Assembly (NCBI RefSeq): GCF_037893015.1
Contig: NC_133661.1
Location: forward strand, 226,271,157 to 226,335,156
DNA length: 64,000 nucleotides
Direction: 5' to 3'
Source of the DNA: Macrotis lagotis
Lineage: Eukaryota > Chordata > Mammalia > Peramelemorphia > Peramelidae
Below, in pieces: positions 11,262-23,311 of this stretch. The stretch's first letter is position 1; each line of letters opens with the position of its first letter. The notes under the pieces are model-generated. The model worked only from the letters and a program-made list of their open reading frames with translations. It was not told where the DNA came from and did no database searches. A program made the translations under genes and the position numbers.

Positions 11262-11705
11262 GTTTCTACTACTTGTACCAGCTATGCTAACCAAATTTTA
11301 AAATTAAGAAAACTGAGGCAGACAATGGTGACTTGTCTAGAATCACACAGCTAACTATCAGGAATAATAGCTAGCATTTATAAAATGTTTTAAAGTTTTT
11401 GAAACACTTTACATACATTAACTCATTTGATTTTGGGAGGTAGAGGTTATTATTATCCCCATTTTACAACTGAGGAAACTAAGGTAGATAAAAGTTAAAT
11501 GACTTGATTACACAAGTACTATATGTCAGGTTGAATTTGAATTCAAATCTTACAGACTCTAGGCCCAGTGACCTATCCACTTAGCTCTCTCCAGATGAAG
11601 TTTAGTGACTTGCCCAGGGTCACCCAGAAGTAAGTATCTGAGTCAGAATTTGAATTCAGGTCTTCCTGACTAATCCACACTCAATCTACTGTGCCACCTG
11701 GTTAT
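11262..11705 (-). mobile_element. Cluster of THER1/MIR-like SINE pieces
   Basis: At least two overlapping reverse copies. The clearest runs from 'aatagctagcatttataaaa' through 'ttacatacattaactcattt', 'ttattattatccccattttac' and the tRNA head 'agtgacctatccacttagct'. Another head follows ('actgtgccacctggttatct'). Confidence 0.65.
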
Positions 11706-11719
11706 CTAAATGAATATAT

Positions 11720-13790
11720 AATGAAATGCAGAATTAGATCTCAAGGATCATTGTATCATAAATACAATGATTTGGTCCTTCCTGCTAGCTCTAGGGTGAA
11801 GGAGGGTACTATCTTCTCTTCCATCTAGCACTTTTACATTTAGACACCCAGTATTCTCAGCCCTTGCCCAAACTGCTATGAAGAAGGACCTTGTATTTTT
11901 ACTTTTCAGTTAAGTGAAAAAAAAAAACAGAAACAAATCCCAAACAAACAAGCTTAGAATTAAGGACCAAAGTTCAGACCCTTTCAGTTTTATATCAATA
12001 AACTACAAGTATACCATAAAATGCTGACTCTTGTTTCTCATTTACAAATAAGAAAATGCACAAGTCATAAAGAAGTTATCACCCATCTTAATTTTATATC
12101 ATGGATAAGACAGTTTTTTTAATACTCTGCAAAGCAAGAATTAATGACTTAAAGAATAGAGTCAGAAATAAATTTCAACCATTTGTAAAAAGAAAGGGAG
12201 GGAGGCAATAAAAGTACATAGTAAAAGCCCTTCTCTTTCTCCAGTCTTCTAAGGGGAAAAAAAACAACCCAACTAACATATATCATACATATTAAATATA
12301 CTATCAGGCATTTTAGCAATTTAAGTTGAGACTAGAGAATTAGGCATTTGCAAGTTTATGGACTGGGCTAGCTGAAATCAGAAAGGGAAGTTCTGGGCAT
12401 AGCCCTGTTCAATCCTCTGTTCAAACCCACTGCCCTTCCTCAATTACATAAGTATAAACTAAATTCAAGGTCAAGCCATTAAGGGTGTGGGGGGACAGGA
12501 AAGGACTTATTTAGGAAGTAAAATTTGAGCTGAAACCAAAAGGCCTACAATGCAATGATCAGGAAAAGGTCTTCTCTGTCAAGAGCTGTTAGTCCCCCTT
12601 CCAGTCAACCTCCCAGCCTGATGAAGATATTGCAGTAACATTCCCAAGAATGCAAACTGCTTTAAAGAGCCCTCACACTCAGATTACAAACTATTCTATG
12701 GAGAGATGATGTGAAGATATTTAAAAATAAATGAAAACAAAATCAACCCCCAAATCCTAGTATAATGAGGACAGAAATTCTTCCACAAATCCTAACAAAT
12801 ACTGAAGAGGGCACACTTCATAGTTAACTCCACAGACATCACTAAAATATTTGTCAGCTTTTGCCTTATATATCAGTTTTGAAGTGAGCTTTATAACAGT
12901 AAAAATTTCCCATTTTAATATGAGGAGAGGGGATTGGGAAGGATGCAATAGAAAAATAAAAGATACATTCCTGAAAATTGTAAATTTATAGCACAACCTA
13001 TGTATCTATAATTATGTTCATCTCAGGTTTTGTTTTGTTTTTTAATTTTATCTTTCAAAGGACAGAAATATCAGCGCAGAGAAATCAGATTTTTAAGAGA
13101 CTGACTGGGTGTTGTGAAGTGTGACTACAGGTGTTTTTTTTTTTTAATGAAGGAAATTTGTTTTAATGGGAACCTAGCAATAGTTAAAGGGGTTATAAGA
13201 AACATGGGAGATGGGGGAAAGCTTTTCCAGCTAAGGTCCCCAAGAATGTTTCTTAACTTGAGGCTAAAAACTGAGGGAAACTGAGGGAATGCTTTGGGAG
13301 ACTTCTTTCCTTTTCTTAGCCCTAGACACTTAATTTCCTCTGCCTGTCTTAACTCTACCTCCGCAATTTTTCTTCCAAAACTGAATAAAATAGTCTTTAG
13401 GACCCTCCAATGATGTGCCAAGTGGGAGGCATTACATCATCAGTATCTATTCTCATTGGCTTGTGTTAGTCAGCAGGCCCAGCCCCTTGGTTTGAGGATT
13501 CTGAAAGCCGCTTCGTTTTCCCTAGATGAAGCTTCTTGGTTAATCCGTGCTTCCTATCTTAGACTCCCTCTAGATACTCAAAAGTTTTGCTCAGTTTAAG
13601 GCAAAACAACCAGGGTGCCAGTTGCCAGCCTCAAAATGGGATAGTTCTATTTTCTTTGAAAAGTTTCCTGGGTGCATCAGTTTTCTACACCTTACTTACC
13701 CCCTCCCCAAATACTCAACCATCCAGGGACTCTGGTTTCCTTGCTGTTACACAAGAAGTTCAATTTCCTGAATCCCTGCATTTTCTTTTC
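11720..13790. other. Low-repeat intergenic interval, no gene recognised
   Basis: About 2 kb with few recognisable repeats, which is unusual for this window. No ORF has recognisable homology. AATAAA occurs near 11998 and 12168. A 3' UTR or conserved non-coding element could be hidden here, but nothing in the sequence proves it. Confidence 0.35.
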
Positions 13791-13794
13791 TTTT

Positions 13795-14415
13795 TATAAA
13801 AATAATTTTTAAAAATTTTAAACTTATATGTAAAATGAGTGGGAAAAACATTGCCGTGTACACAACAGATCATAAGAGAGGACACAATATTTAAAAAAAA
13901 AATTCCATTTCAAGAAATTCTATATAATAAATACTACACCTTATTTTCAAAGCTGCCCAGCTTTTCATTGCTTCCTTGTTGGCTTTCTTTTGTTCTCTAC
14001 TATACATTTTTAATTTTTATTTTCCCCTCCCCCTACCAACCCTAAAAAAAGTTATAATTAAACATATATATACTCATATATACATACACACATAGATAGC
14101 TGTATACATATAGATATCTATATACATATACATGTACATATAGATATCTATAAACAGACCATAAATAGTATAAGACAATGCTATTTATTTTTACCTGTCA
14201 TCTGTTTCTCTGAAGGTGGATAGCAACTTCATAAGTCTAAGTCTTTCCATGTTTTTCTGAATCAACTAGTTTATCATTTTTACACCACAGGAATCTTGCA
14301 ACCCAATCACAACCTATCTGAGAGATTTCCTATGAAAGTTTTTTCCCCCACTGTTCTGCATTCCTTCTATTCTTAACATTATTTTTATTTATACAAGAAA
14401 ATTTTAATTTAAAAT
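13795..14415 (-). mobile_element. L1 3'-UTR-like fragment
   Basis: Reverse-oriented block with 'aatttttattttcccctccccc', a TATA/CATA-rich stretch (14060-14160) and 'ctttccatgtttttctgaatc', resembling the 3' part of a second marsupial L1 type also seen at 54305-55215. Boundaries approximate. Confidence 0.45.
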
Positions 14416-14977
14416 AATTTTTTTTTGCAATTCAACTATGCTCTCCCTTATAATTTAAGATCCAATACATTGTGCTTAGCAGTTCTCTTCTTCATTATAC
14501 CTGGAATGTCTAGCAACTGTCCACCCTCACTAATTTGCTCTTTTGTGTAATCATATAAATATAATAAAAAGAATTGAACTCCTGGGCTCAAGAGTCTGTC
14601 TCCCTTTTCCACCAAGAAGTTACTCTCCTCTGATCCCAAGCAGACAGTCAGAACTTGGTTTATACCTTAGGGGAACCTGGTCACCTAGAAGAGGGATCAG
14701 ACTCCATTTCTAACATTCTGACTTTCAATAAAGTTTAATAAAAACAACATTGGTTCTGGAGACAGAGGATCTGAGTTCAAATTCTATCAATGAATATGTT
14801 AATAAAATTCTACCATGTAACAAAATTTATGACACCTCATATGGAACTAAAGGGCTTGCCTCCTCTGGTTAAAGTAAAATGGGAAAATTAGAATTAGTTT
14901 AGCACAGGATAATTTTGGAAGAGACATGATAATTCCACTGGACATTGTCTCTATTATAAAATAAATGATGATGATGG

Positions 14978-15111
14978 GGGTTTTTTTTTTAGGTTTTTGG
15001 GGGGTTTTTGTAAGGTAAATGGGGTTAAGTGCCTTGTCCAATGCCACACAGCTAGGTCTGAGGCTGGATTTGAACTCCTGACTCCAGGGTATTGCACCAC
15101 CTAGCTGCCCC
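14978..15111 (-). mobile_element. WSINE1-type SINE, internally deleted
   Basis: T-tract, 'gtaaatggggttaagtgcct', 'cacacagctaggtctgaggc', head 'gcaccacctagctgcccc'. The aattattaagtg block and part of the head are missing, so it is shorter than usual. Flanked by atgatgatgg / atgatgatag. Confidence 0.8.
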
Positions 15112-15120
15112 ATGATGATA

Positions 15121-15643
15121 GGTTTTAGTGTGTAAAAGTTGACCACCCTCTGCAGAAAAGTATGTAAAGAATTGAATGAACTTATGTTAAGTGAAGTGAG
15201 AAGAACTAGGAAAACATTATAAACATTAATGATAACATTGTGAGATGATCAATTATGATGGATGTAGAGCCTCTCAGCAGTTCAGTGCTAAAGGACAATT
15301 CTAAAATGTGATGCATAATGCTTAAAACACATCCAGAGAAAAAACTATGGAATCTGAATGCAGACCATAAGCATACTATGTTTACTTATTAAAATCTGTT
15401 TTTTGTTTTTTCTTTCTTCCTCATGGGTTTTTTCCTTTAGTTCAGATTCTTCTTTTACAACATTACTAATATGGAAATATATCAAACATGATTACATGCA
15501 TAATCTATATGAGATTACTCACTGTCATGGGGAAGAGTGAGGGAAAGAAGGATGACATAGAAATGTGGAACACAAAAAACTTACAAAAAGAGGAAAACTG
15601 TATTTGCATGTAACTGGAAAAAGTAAAATAAATTACCTTTTTT
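15121..15643 (+). mobile_element. L1 3' end
   Basis: 'agtgaagtgagaagaactagg', 'gatgatcaattatgatggat', 'cacatccagagaaaaaacta', 'acaacattactaatatggaa' and the terminal 'tgtaactggaaaaagtaaaataaa' occur in L1 3' order. 5'-truncated; ORF2 is not present. Confidence 0.7.
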
Positions 15644-15786
15644 TTCTTTTTGCAAGGCAAATGGAGTTAAGTGGCTTGCCCACTTAACACACAGCTAGGT
15701 AATTATTAAGTGTCTGAGGCTGGATTTGAACTCAGGTACTCCTAACTCCAGGGCCAGTGCTCTGTCCACTGTGCTACCTAGCCGCC
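15644..15786 (-). mobile_element. WSINE1-type SINE
   Basis: Inserted at the 3' end of the preceding L1. 'gcaaggcaaatggagttaag', 'aattattaagtgtctgaggc', head 'ccactgtgctacctagccgc'. An 'acttaacac' substitution disrupts the usual 'caaggccac' word. Confidence 0.85.
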
Positions 15787-15789
15787 ACT

Positions 15790-16750
15790 ACCATTTTTTT
15801 TTTAAAAAGAAAGTTACCTGCCTCTAAAAATATCCACATCTATAGGTGAAGTACCAAAAAGGGAGGTAAATTGGCTGGGGAGGGAGACCCAGGATTATTA
15901 CTGTCGGATTACAATAGGGATTTATGATCCCTAGAAGAACAAATCTCTCTACATTTGTGTATGTATGTGTGTACCTATGTAAATATATAGGGAGGGGTAT
16001 TTGGAAGACTGACATACCTCTTCCAGAAGTAATATCAGAATATAAATGCAAGATAACCTGGGAGAAAAGTGAGGTATGATTGGTGCCAAATCTGAAATAG
16101 AAGAATTTGGAAAGTGTTGACCAATCAGAACAGCGAAACCCTGGGTAGGCATTCTGGGGATGAAATACATCTTTAAGGACACAATTTGTATGCCTCTGGG
16201 AAGGTCACAGTCTTCTTAGTCCTCAGTTTCTTTAATTGTCAAAGCAGAAGATTAGACTTCTGACTTTAGCATCAGATTCCCGGGTTTAAGAAGCATTTCT
16301 TATGGAATTCCTTTTGTTAGCTAAAAGCCTGGCAAACTAGCTTGCAATAATAGGTGAAGCAAAGAGGTGAATACCTTCCAGGCAAATTTGTACTACAGTC
16401 TATTATCTGGCATTTGTTTACACCACATTACAATTTACTCATTATCCTGGTCTCCTCCCTCCTCCCCCCATCAACCCTTCCCTATGCCTAACTTTAATAC
16501 TACAGAGGTGCAGTGGTCTTGGGTTGAACCAGATTAAAATGTAATTGGGAAATACTGAACAAAATAAATAAGAATACCAAAAAGGGACGTAAATTGACTG
16601 GGGAGGGATGAATGTATAGTTTTCTAAGTCAATATGCAGCAGGCAGGGATCTTTAAGTGTGGTTTAGTGGACAACCTCCCTTCCCCCAATTGATTCTATT
16701 TGAATTTCACACCATTACTAAAGACCTAACCACTATCTTCATAGTCACTC
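15790..16750. other. Intergenic, nothing recognised
   Basis: No coding signal and no clear repeat. The phrase 'ccaaaaagggaggtaaattg' (15851) recurs as 'ccaaaaagggacgtaaattg' (16577) with a similar ggggagg follow-on, a short local duplication. Confidence 0.45.
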
Positions 16751-16754
16751 AGAT

Positions 16755-17235
16755 TTCCAAATGAGATATCATCCTTCACTCATTTTCTCATCCCACAAAT
16801 ACAATCAGTTGCCAAGTGCTGTCAAATCTACTATCACAACATCTATATATTTCCCTTTCTCTCCTCTGACACTGCCACCATCTTAATGCAGGTTCTTGTC
16901 CCCTTTCACCTGGTCTCTTGCAATAGGCTACTGGTGGATCTCCTTGGCTCAAATCTCTATTTCTATTCATCCTCCACCCAGCTTTCAAACTGATCTTCCT
17001 AAAATGAAGGTCCGACTATATTAGCCTACTTTCAATAAATTGCAGTGACTCCCTATTACCTACAGGATTAGATATGAAATCTATTGTCTTTTAAAGTCCT
17101 TCATAATCTCTTACCTTTACAATCTTCCTTACTCCTCTCCATATACTTTCTCATTCCCATGATACTCTTTCCCACTCAAGCTACTTTTATCCTTCAACTA
17201 TAGGTATATTACTGGTTGCCCCAAATATCTACAAA
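16755..17235 (-). mobile_element. L2-like ORF fragment
   Basis: 'gcagtgactccctattacct', 'aaagtccttcataatctctt' and 'tactcctctccatatacttt' in order match the reverse strand of L2-derived sequence. Coding capacity is lost. Confidence 0.55.
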
Positions 17236-17257
17236 ATTCTCCCCTTTCAACTTTGTC

Positions 17258-17446
17258 TTTAAAAATCAAATGTAAGTCTAAATTAAGCCCTATATTTGTT
17301 AATTGATTGATTTAATTTAATATAGAGACACAGAGTGAGGAAGCTGGTCTTGGATTAGGATTACATAAATTCAAGTGTCACCTCTGACATACAATGACTA
17401 TGTGACCATGAGCAACAGGTCTCTCAGTATCTAGGCAACTCTCTAA
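17258..17446. repeat. 190-bp local duplication, copy A
   Basis: Nearly identical to 19531-19721: by eye four substitutions and one 2-bp indel (gagacac versus gagagacac). It contains unique-looking AT sequence plus the head of an old SINE (ggaagctggtcttggattag ... caacaggtctctcagtatct). At 17447 the match stops abruptly and a MAR1 tail begins. Confidence 0.9.
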
Positions 17447-17454
17447 ATCCTTAA

Positions 17455-17659
17455 AAATCTCACCTTCTACAAATATGGTTACAGACATTTTCACTAGTTG
17501 TGTGATGCTAGACAAGTCACTTAATGTTGTTTGCCTCCTTACCTCATCTGTCAAATGAGCTGGGGAAGGATATGGCAAACCATTTCAGTATCTTTGCAAA
17601 GAAAGCCCCAAATGGGATCTCAAAGAATCAGACATGTCTGAAAATAACTAAACAACAGA
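17455..17659 (+). mobile_element. MAR1-type SINE, tail part
   Basis: 'gttgtgtgatgctagacaag', 'atctgtcaaatgagctgggg', 'gcaaagaaagccccaaatgg' and 'atctcaaagaatcagacatg'. It lacks a normal tRNA head because the left neighbour is duplication copy A. Confidence 0.75.
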
Positions 17660-17825
17660 AATGTGAGCTGCTATTACTATGAAAATAACCCAGAGGCTCT
17701 ACTAGACCCTTATGCTCCTCTGGGATCATGTCAGCCTCCATTTTCTTAGTAATATAGATGAAACTTACTGAAACAGCAGGGTTGGGGTAGAATTGGGAAA
17801 AATTTCAGAATCTCATAATGGGAAA

Positions 17826-18417
17826 TAAATGTTATTGCTAAGTCATTTCAGTTGTGTACAACTCATCATAATCCCATTTGGGATTTTCTTGGCAGAGATT
17901 CTGGAGTGGTTTGACATTTCCTTTTCCAGTTTATTTTACAGATGAGGGAACTGTGGCCAAGAGGTTAAGTGACTTGCTCAGAGTCACATAGCTAGTAAGT
18001 GTCTAAATTCTGATTATAGGGTAGCTAGGTGGCAAAGTGCATAGTACACTGGTTATGGAGTTAGGAGGATGGGGAGTTCGAATCCAGCCGCAAGACTCTT
18101 GCCACTTATTAGTTGTGTGACCTTGGGCAAGTCACTTAACCCTGATTGCTTTGCATCCAGGGGCCATCTCCAGTCATCCTGATTCATATCTGGCCACTGG
18201 ACCCAGATGGCTCTGGAAGAGAAAGTGAGGCTGGTCACTTAACACAGTGCCCCCTCACTCACATCTAATTCATGTGCTTGTCATGACATCACCTCCTAAT
18301 ATCATGGTCTTCTTCGATAACAAAGGACAAACATCAAATCCTGATTTGAACTCAGGAATATGAGCCTTCTTGATTTCAGGCCCATCACTCTACCCACTGT
18401 GTCACCTAGGTGCCTGT
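17826..18417 (-). mobile_element. MAR1-type SINE interrupted by a long SINE
   Basis: Left part 17826-18015 (tail 'tcagttgtgtacaactcatc', 'ttacagatgagggaactgtg', 'cacatagctagtaagtgtct') and right part 18336-18417 ('gatttgaactcaggaatatg', 'cactgtgtcacctaggtgcc'). The inserted SINE occupies 18016-18335. Confidence 0.8.
18016..18335 (+). mobile_element. Long tRNA-type SINE, full length, nested
   Basis: Head 'gggtagctaggtggcaaagt', tail 'tcttcgataacaaaggacaaac'. Flanking duplication aaattctgatt (18005-18015) / aaatcctgatt (18336-18346) differs at one base. It is younger than the MAR1 it splits. Confidence 0.85.
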
Positions 18418-18822
18418 CCAACCAACATCTGAACAAAAATTTCTTCTATAACCTTTCCTTGTTGGTTATCTCCAAAGACAGTTCCATTTTATTTTTGGAT
18501 AGCTCTGGCCCATTTTGTTTTTGGATAGTTTAAATATTTTGGAAATTTTTCCTTACATAAAACCTAAATTTATTTTGCAACTTTAACCCATTATTTCTGG
18601 CTCTACCTTCTATGGCACAGTAGAATAAATCACATTCTTTCTCCATATGACAGACTTTCAAGTATAGATGCCCCCAAAGTATAAATGCTTTAATGAATTA
18701 GAACTGTACTAATAGAACTGTACATTGTATTCTTCATTAAAGAAGTCAGTTCCATCCAGAATCTACCCTCTACATACTTATTTTACATTTAGAACAAATA
18801 TCAAATTTGTGAAAAAGATACA

Positions 18823-18991
18823 GAGCAGCTAGGTGGCACAGTGGATAGAGCACTGGCCCTGGAGTCAGGAGGACCAGAGTTTAAATTCGGCCTCAGACAC
18901 TTAACAATTGCCTAGCTGTGTGGCCTTGGGCAAGTCACTTAATCCCATTGCCTTAAATAAATAAAAATTTTAAAACATAATAAAAAGGAAC
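18823..18991 (+). mobile_element. WSINE1-related SINE, AT-tail variant
   Basis: Head 'gagcagctaggtggcacagt'. The tail is 'ccattgccttaaataaataaa' rather than the usual ccttgcaaaaacc, a variant shared with 44985-45075 and 43570-43721. TSD aaaagataca at 18813-18822 and 18992-19001. Confidence 0.85.
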
Positions 18992-19117
18992 AAAAGATAC
19001 ACACATATGTTTATTTACATTACTTATTTTCAGAAAGAAGAAAAGTCCAAACTGCATAAAACTCAAAAATTATGTTAAAAGTTTGAATATAAAACTGAGA
19101 GATCCAACTGGAAGACC

Positions 19118-19157
19118 TAAGCTGTGAACTATACTAAGATTTTTGGGACACCCTCTA
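19118..19157. mobile_element. Possible mariner MITE end
   Basis: 'ctaagatttttgggacaccctcta' resembles one terminal repeat of the 6766-6824 element. No matching partner end was found nearby, so this is a remnant at best. Confidence 0.3.
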
Positions 19158-19530
19158 CTTGAAAGTTATTATATCTTCTCTTCTTCAAGCTAAACATCCC
19201 ATTTCCTCATATGGCAGGAAAAAGTGATTAACCTTCCTGAACCTGCTAATCCCCCTCAGTTAAGCAATGTTATTCCAAAATTGTGGTATCTAAAACTAAT
19301 TGCAATAACTCCAGATGTGATCAGACTCCAGGTCTGATCAGGGTAGACCTAGATCTGGGTATTATGCCTCTCTCAATGTCACCTACAACTACATTCAGTC
19401 TCTTGGCTACCATATCTCAACATTGACAAATTTGAACTGTAGTCAGTCCACTAAGATCTCTAGATTTTTTTCAGATCAAATGTTATTTAGCCATGTATCC
19501 CTCATCTTTTACTTGTAAAGCCAATTCTTT

Positions 19531-19721
19531 TTTAAAAATCAAATGTAGGTCTAAATTAAACCCTATATTTGTTAATTGATTGATGTAATTTAATATAGAG
19601 AGACACAGAGTGAGGAAGCTGGTCTTGGATTAGGATTACATAAATTCAAGTGTCACCTCTGACATAAAATGACTATGTGACCATGAGCAACAGGTCTCTC
19701 AGTATCTAGGCAACTCTCTAA
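19531..19721. repeat. 190-bp local duplication, copy B
   Basis: Partner of 17258-17446, direct orientation, 2.27 kb away. Here the SINE body continues past the breakpoint ('taagataataaattgtagag'), so copy B looks like the original context and copy A the derived one. Confidence 0.9.
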
Positions 19722-19859
19722 GATAATAAATTGTAGAGAATCTGCAGCTGTAGAAAATTTGAATTATTGGGGGAAGTCCTTCATGAATGTTCTTAATCTG
19801 GTTAGGTATGATTTTAAAAAAAAGAATTGCTGGGTTTTTTTGTTTTTTGTGTTTTGAAC

Positions 19860-19985
19860 AGAGGCATCCCATATAGTGGGAAGAATGTTGATCTTAAAAC
19901 CCAGGAAGACATGACTTGGAATCCTGTTTTATATTTATTAGTTCAACTGTGGACAAGTCATTTAACCCTTATTACCTTAGGGGGA
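19860..19985 (+). mobile_element. SINE head fragment
   Basis: 'atatagtgggaagaatgttg', 'aagacatgacttggaatcct', 'gtggacaagtcatttaaccc' match the tRNA-derived half of the older SINEs. No tail recognised. Confidence 0.5.
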
Positions 19986-20211
19986 TCTTTAGGATTTAAT
20001 CAGAAGTTCCATACCCTGAGCAAAGGAAATTACAGATTATTAACTGTTTAATATAGATCATCTCACTGAAGATCCTTTTGAGTTCAGATTTTTTTTTAAT
20101 CCAATCACTTCTATCTTCTTGTTTGGTGTCATTTACAAGTTTGAAAAGGATGCCATCTATATAATCAAGTCATTGGTTATGAAATATATATGTATTTTTG
20201 ATGTTTCACAT

Positions 20212-20268
20212 ACTATATATATATATTATATATATATATATATAATATATATATATGTATATATGTAA
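20212..20268. repeat. (TA)n microsatellite
   Basis: Interrupted TA repeat, with self-complementary potential across its length. Confidence 0.9.
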
Positions 20269-20397
20269 TAGCCAAGGCCAATTCAAATCCCTTGAACACA
20301 ACTACTATGGAAATCAATCTGAAATGAATGGAAATGGACTGATGTGCAATCTGGATCTGTGATCCTGGGAAGGATCTTCCTTTCTTTTACTCTAGGA

Positions 20398-20485
20398 AAC
20401 ATTCCAAGTTGTAAAGCAGATGTTGACCTGCATTGGTAGAAGTCTCTTCTTTTAATGAAATCACCAGTCCAGTCTCCATTCCTAC
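20398..20485 (+). mobile_element. Old SINE 3' fragment
   Basis: 'gatgttgacctgcattggta' and 'aatgaaatcaccagtccagt' match the 3' half of the same old SINE family whose head occurs in the 19.5-kb duplication. Confidence 0.5.
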
Positions 20486-20489
20486 ATGA

Positions 20490-21240
20490 GTATCTATTGT
20501 TTCCCTCACTGCATCTGGCACCTAATAGATGCTTAGGAAATGACTAATTGATCCCTTTAAATTTCAGGGCTAAGTCATTTCAGCTACTGCCTCCCCATTT
20601 AAGCAATAGGCAAATATAACTTTCTGTCTTGGTTGCAGTATAGACTTCTTTGTTGCTGGGCAAAGTGTGGGACTGTGTCACCAACTGTATGTTTAAGACC
20701 AGGGCTAAAGCTTTTCTTAAATTTCATAATCCTCACCATCAGCCCCTCCTCTCTAGCAGGCCTTCCAATTCAATGGATTAAAGACACCAAAGATAAGCAT
20801 TCTAGGAGATAGATTGGCTCTACTCCATCAGGGTTTTCATATTTGGAGACTATTGGATGCAGTTGCATCTGGGATGAAGGCAGGGCAGAGGTGCTTATAG
20901 AGGGGTGAACAGATACAAAGAATCGTTATAAATCTTCACAGTACATCTGTTTAAAATGAACCCATGGCAGGCCTAACTTCTCAACCCTTCTGAGTCATTT
21001 TTCTCAATTATCCAAATAGATTTCTGTAGTTTTCTTCACCATGGTGTATTCTACATAGAGCAAGCATGTGACTCTCTTTAAGTTCTTGAAATATCTGACC
21101 CATGCAGCATGATAAAGTGATGGAGCGCTAACCTTCCTCTGTCTGAGCTACTAACTTCAAAGTCTAAACTGCTGTTTATTCTTCTCAACATGCAGAATTC
21201 TCTCAGGCCCCTTACCTTTGCCTCATACCTATTTCCATAC
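20490..21240. other. Intergenic, nothing recognised
   Basis: No coding signal or recognised repeat. Confidence 0.4.
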
Positions 21241-21244
21241 TTTT

Positions 21245-21905
21245 CCTTATCTTAAAACTGACCTACATCTACAGGATCCTACATTTTCTCCAGTGTTCTT
21301 TCCTTCTGACCCCTCCTTGTTTTCTTCATCCCAATAGCCTTTCTCTCCCTCTCTGTACACAATTCCCTTTGGTTTTCCTCTATGTTCTCTCTCCACCTCT
21401 GATTGTCTCTCTCTTTCTATCTTCCTCCTTTCTTCCCTCCCTCCCTCATATTTCTCCTTATGTCCCTTCCAGTTTCCTTCCTTTTTCCAGTGTGTTCACC
21501 CTTCCCTTTCACTCAGTATCTCTTTCTTCCATCTTTTTTCTTCATACTGTTTTTATTTTTACCTCATCTATATGCTTGGTATTGTTTTCTCCTTTCTCCA
21601 TATTCCTTCCTTTCCCCATTCTTCCCCTCCATCTTTAAGCTCTTCCTCTATTACCTCCTCTCTCATCCATATACCTATCCCTTCCTTATCCTATTTTCTC
21701 CCCCTCCTTTTCCTCTATATCTTTCCCTCTTTCCTCTCTTTCTCTTCCCCTCTTATTTCTTCCCCTTTCCCCCTTTCTTCTTCCTCCTTCCCCTGTATTT
21801 CCTCTACCTTCCTTTTTCCTCTCCCCCCTTTTGTGCTCTTTCATTCTCCTCACCTCTTTCTTCTTTGCTTCTATTTCCTATGTGTCCCCTTCTTCAAAAT
21901 ATTCT
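21245..21905. repeat. Long polypyrimidine-rich tract
   Basis: About 650 bases dominated by C and T on the + strand, with repeated CCTT, TCTCC and TTTCC words. It creates long spurious ORFs rich in Ser, Phe, Leu and Pro (for example 21403-21960). No codon structure suggests a real protein. Confidence 0.85.
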
Positions 21906-22558
21906 CAAAGTATTCTCAGTTTCCCCCCTACTTTGTCTACATACTCCACTCAACCAGTAAAGGATCACTTACTAAGTTAGACTTGAAGGGAAGGAAACAG
22001 ATTCATAGAAGATTTGGATTCCATGTTCTTTTGTTAACTACCCACAAGATCTTTTACCTATGGCTATCAAGTTGATGTCTTTCAAAGTATTAGCTTGGGG
22101 TCACCAATCATATACACCCTCCAGCTTGGCTCCCTTCCTGCAATACATCCTGAGTTGGATTTGGCCCAAAGGCTATGATTTTCATATCTTTGTCAAACTT
22201 GTAAAACCTGAAAGCCCAGAAATAAGATGCCAGCATAATTACTATTATTAACATTAAATACTTCCTACTTCTAAATTCATTGGCATGCTGTCTACAGGTA
22301 AGCTCACCTGCAATTTAGGGAAAGTTTAACATACTATTATTTATTTACTTGTCTCTAGGTTTTTGCAGTAAGAACTTTTCTAGGATCCTACTAAATGGAC
22401 ATAGAACTACAGTATCATGGAAATGAAACGGGATTTGCAAGGTCAGGTGTTTAAGGTTACTGGTTCTATACAGGTAAACATTTAAACCATTTGGCACATA
22501 GGATTGATTTGTCTTTTCTCCAATGCCTAGGGCACACTCTTTTTGATAAATTTTAGTT

Positions 22559-22718
22559 TAGCGCTTTTTTTTTAGGTTTTTGCAAGACAAATGGGGATAA
22601 GTGGCTTGCCCAAGGCCACACAGCTAGGTAATTATTAAGTGTCTGAGACCGGATTTGAACCCAGGTACTCCTGACTCCAGGGCTGGTGCTTTATCCACTG
22701 TGCCACCTAGCTGCCCCC
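22559..22718 (-). mobile_element. WSINE1-type SINE with TSD
   Basis: T-tract, 'gcaagacaaatggggataag', 'aattattaagtgtctgagac', head 'ccactgtgccacctagctgc'. TSD aaattttagtt at 22548-22558 and 22719-22729. Confidence 0.9.
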
Positions 22719-22730
22719 AAATTTTAGTTA

Positions 22731-23310
22731 TTTTCTATTATTTTCATTCTTTCTTTGCTCAATTAAACCAGCAGGGTCAGGACAAGTTAGCTATGGCATA
22801 CTGTCAAAAGCTTGTTGCCATAAAATTAGACCATCGAGAGATGATTCCAAACCAGCAAAGAGCCTCTGATATGGGAAAGACTCTCAAAGGTCAAGGTCTC
22901 CCACCATCCTGATTTTACTATGTCAGGTCACTGGGCTCACATAGAATAGTGAGAATGGTGTCTTTGCACAAAGCCCCCTTCACTTTCCTGAAGTCATGAA
23001 GTTACCCTTCCATACTGGAAGGTAACTATTAGACTTGGATCTTAAAGTATTTCATTTGAAGGGGTATCTTTATCAGTTTCTTCTTCACTCATATGAGATA
23101 TTTCCATTGTAGTCTGTGTTAACATTAGAACCCCTCATTGTTCTGACTTGTAGACCTTCCTCCTCTAAACATCTCCCCAAATTCCTCCCACTTGTAAATG
23201 GGGGGGGTATTAATAGAAATAATAAAAAAATCATCCATTCTTAAAAACCATAGAAAAGATTATGGAAAAGGATTGTACATCTGGAGCTAAAGTTGGGGTA
23301 GGGTGAGTGG
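22731..23310. other. Intergenic, nothing recognised
   Basis: No coding signal and no recognised repeat. A G-run lies near 23203. Confidence 0.4.
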
Positions 23311-23311
23311 G

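Noticed and set aside
11720-13790. 3' UTR of the gene expected upstream of TTC7B (RPS6KA5 in human)
   Set aside because: Low repeat density is suggestive, but no coding exon or recognisable C-terminus is seen on the plus strand, so no assignment is made.
21403-22075. 185- and 167-codon ORFs
   Set aside because: Entirely produced by the polypyrimidine tract. Ser/Phe/Leu/Pro low complexity in overlapping frames.
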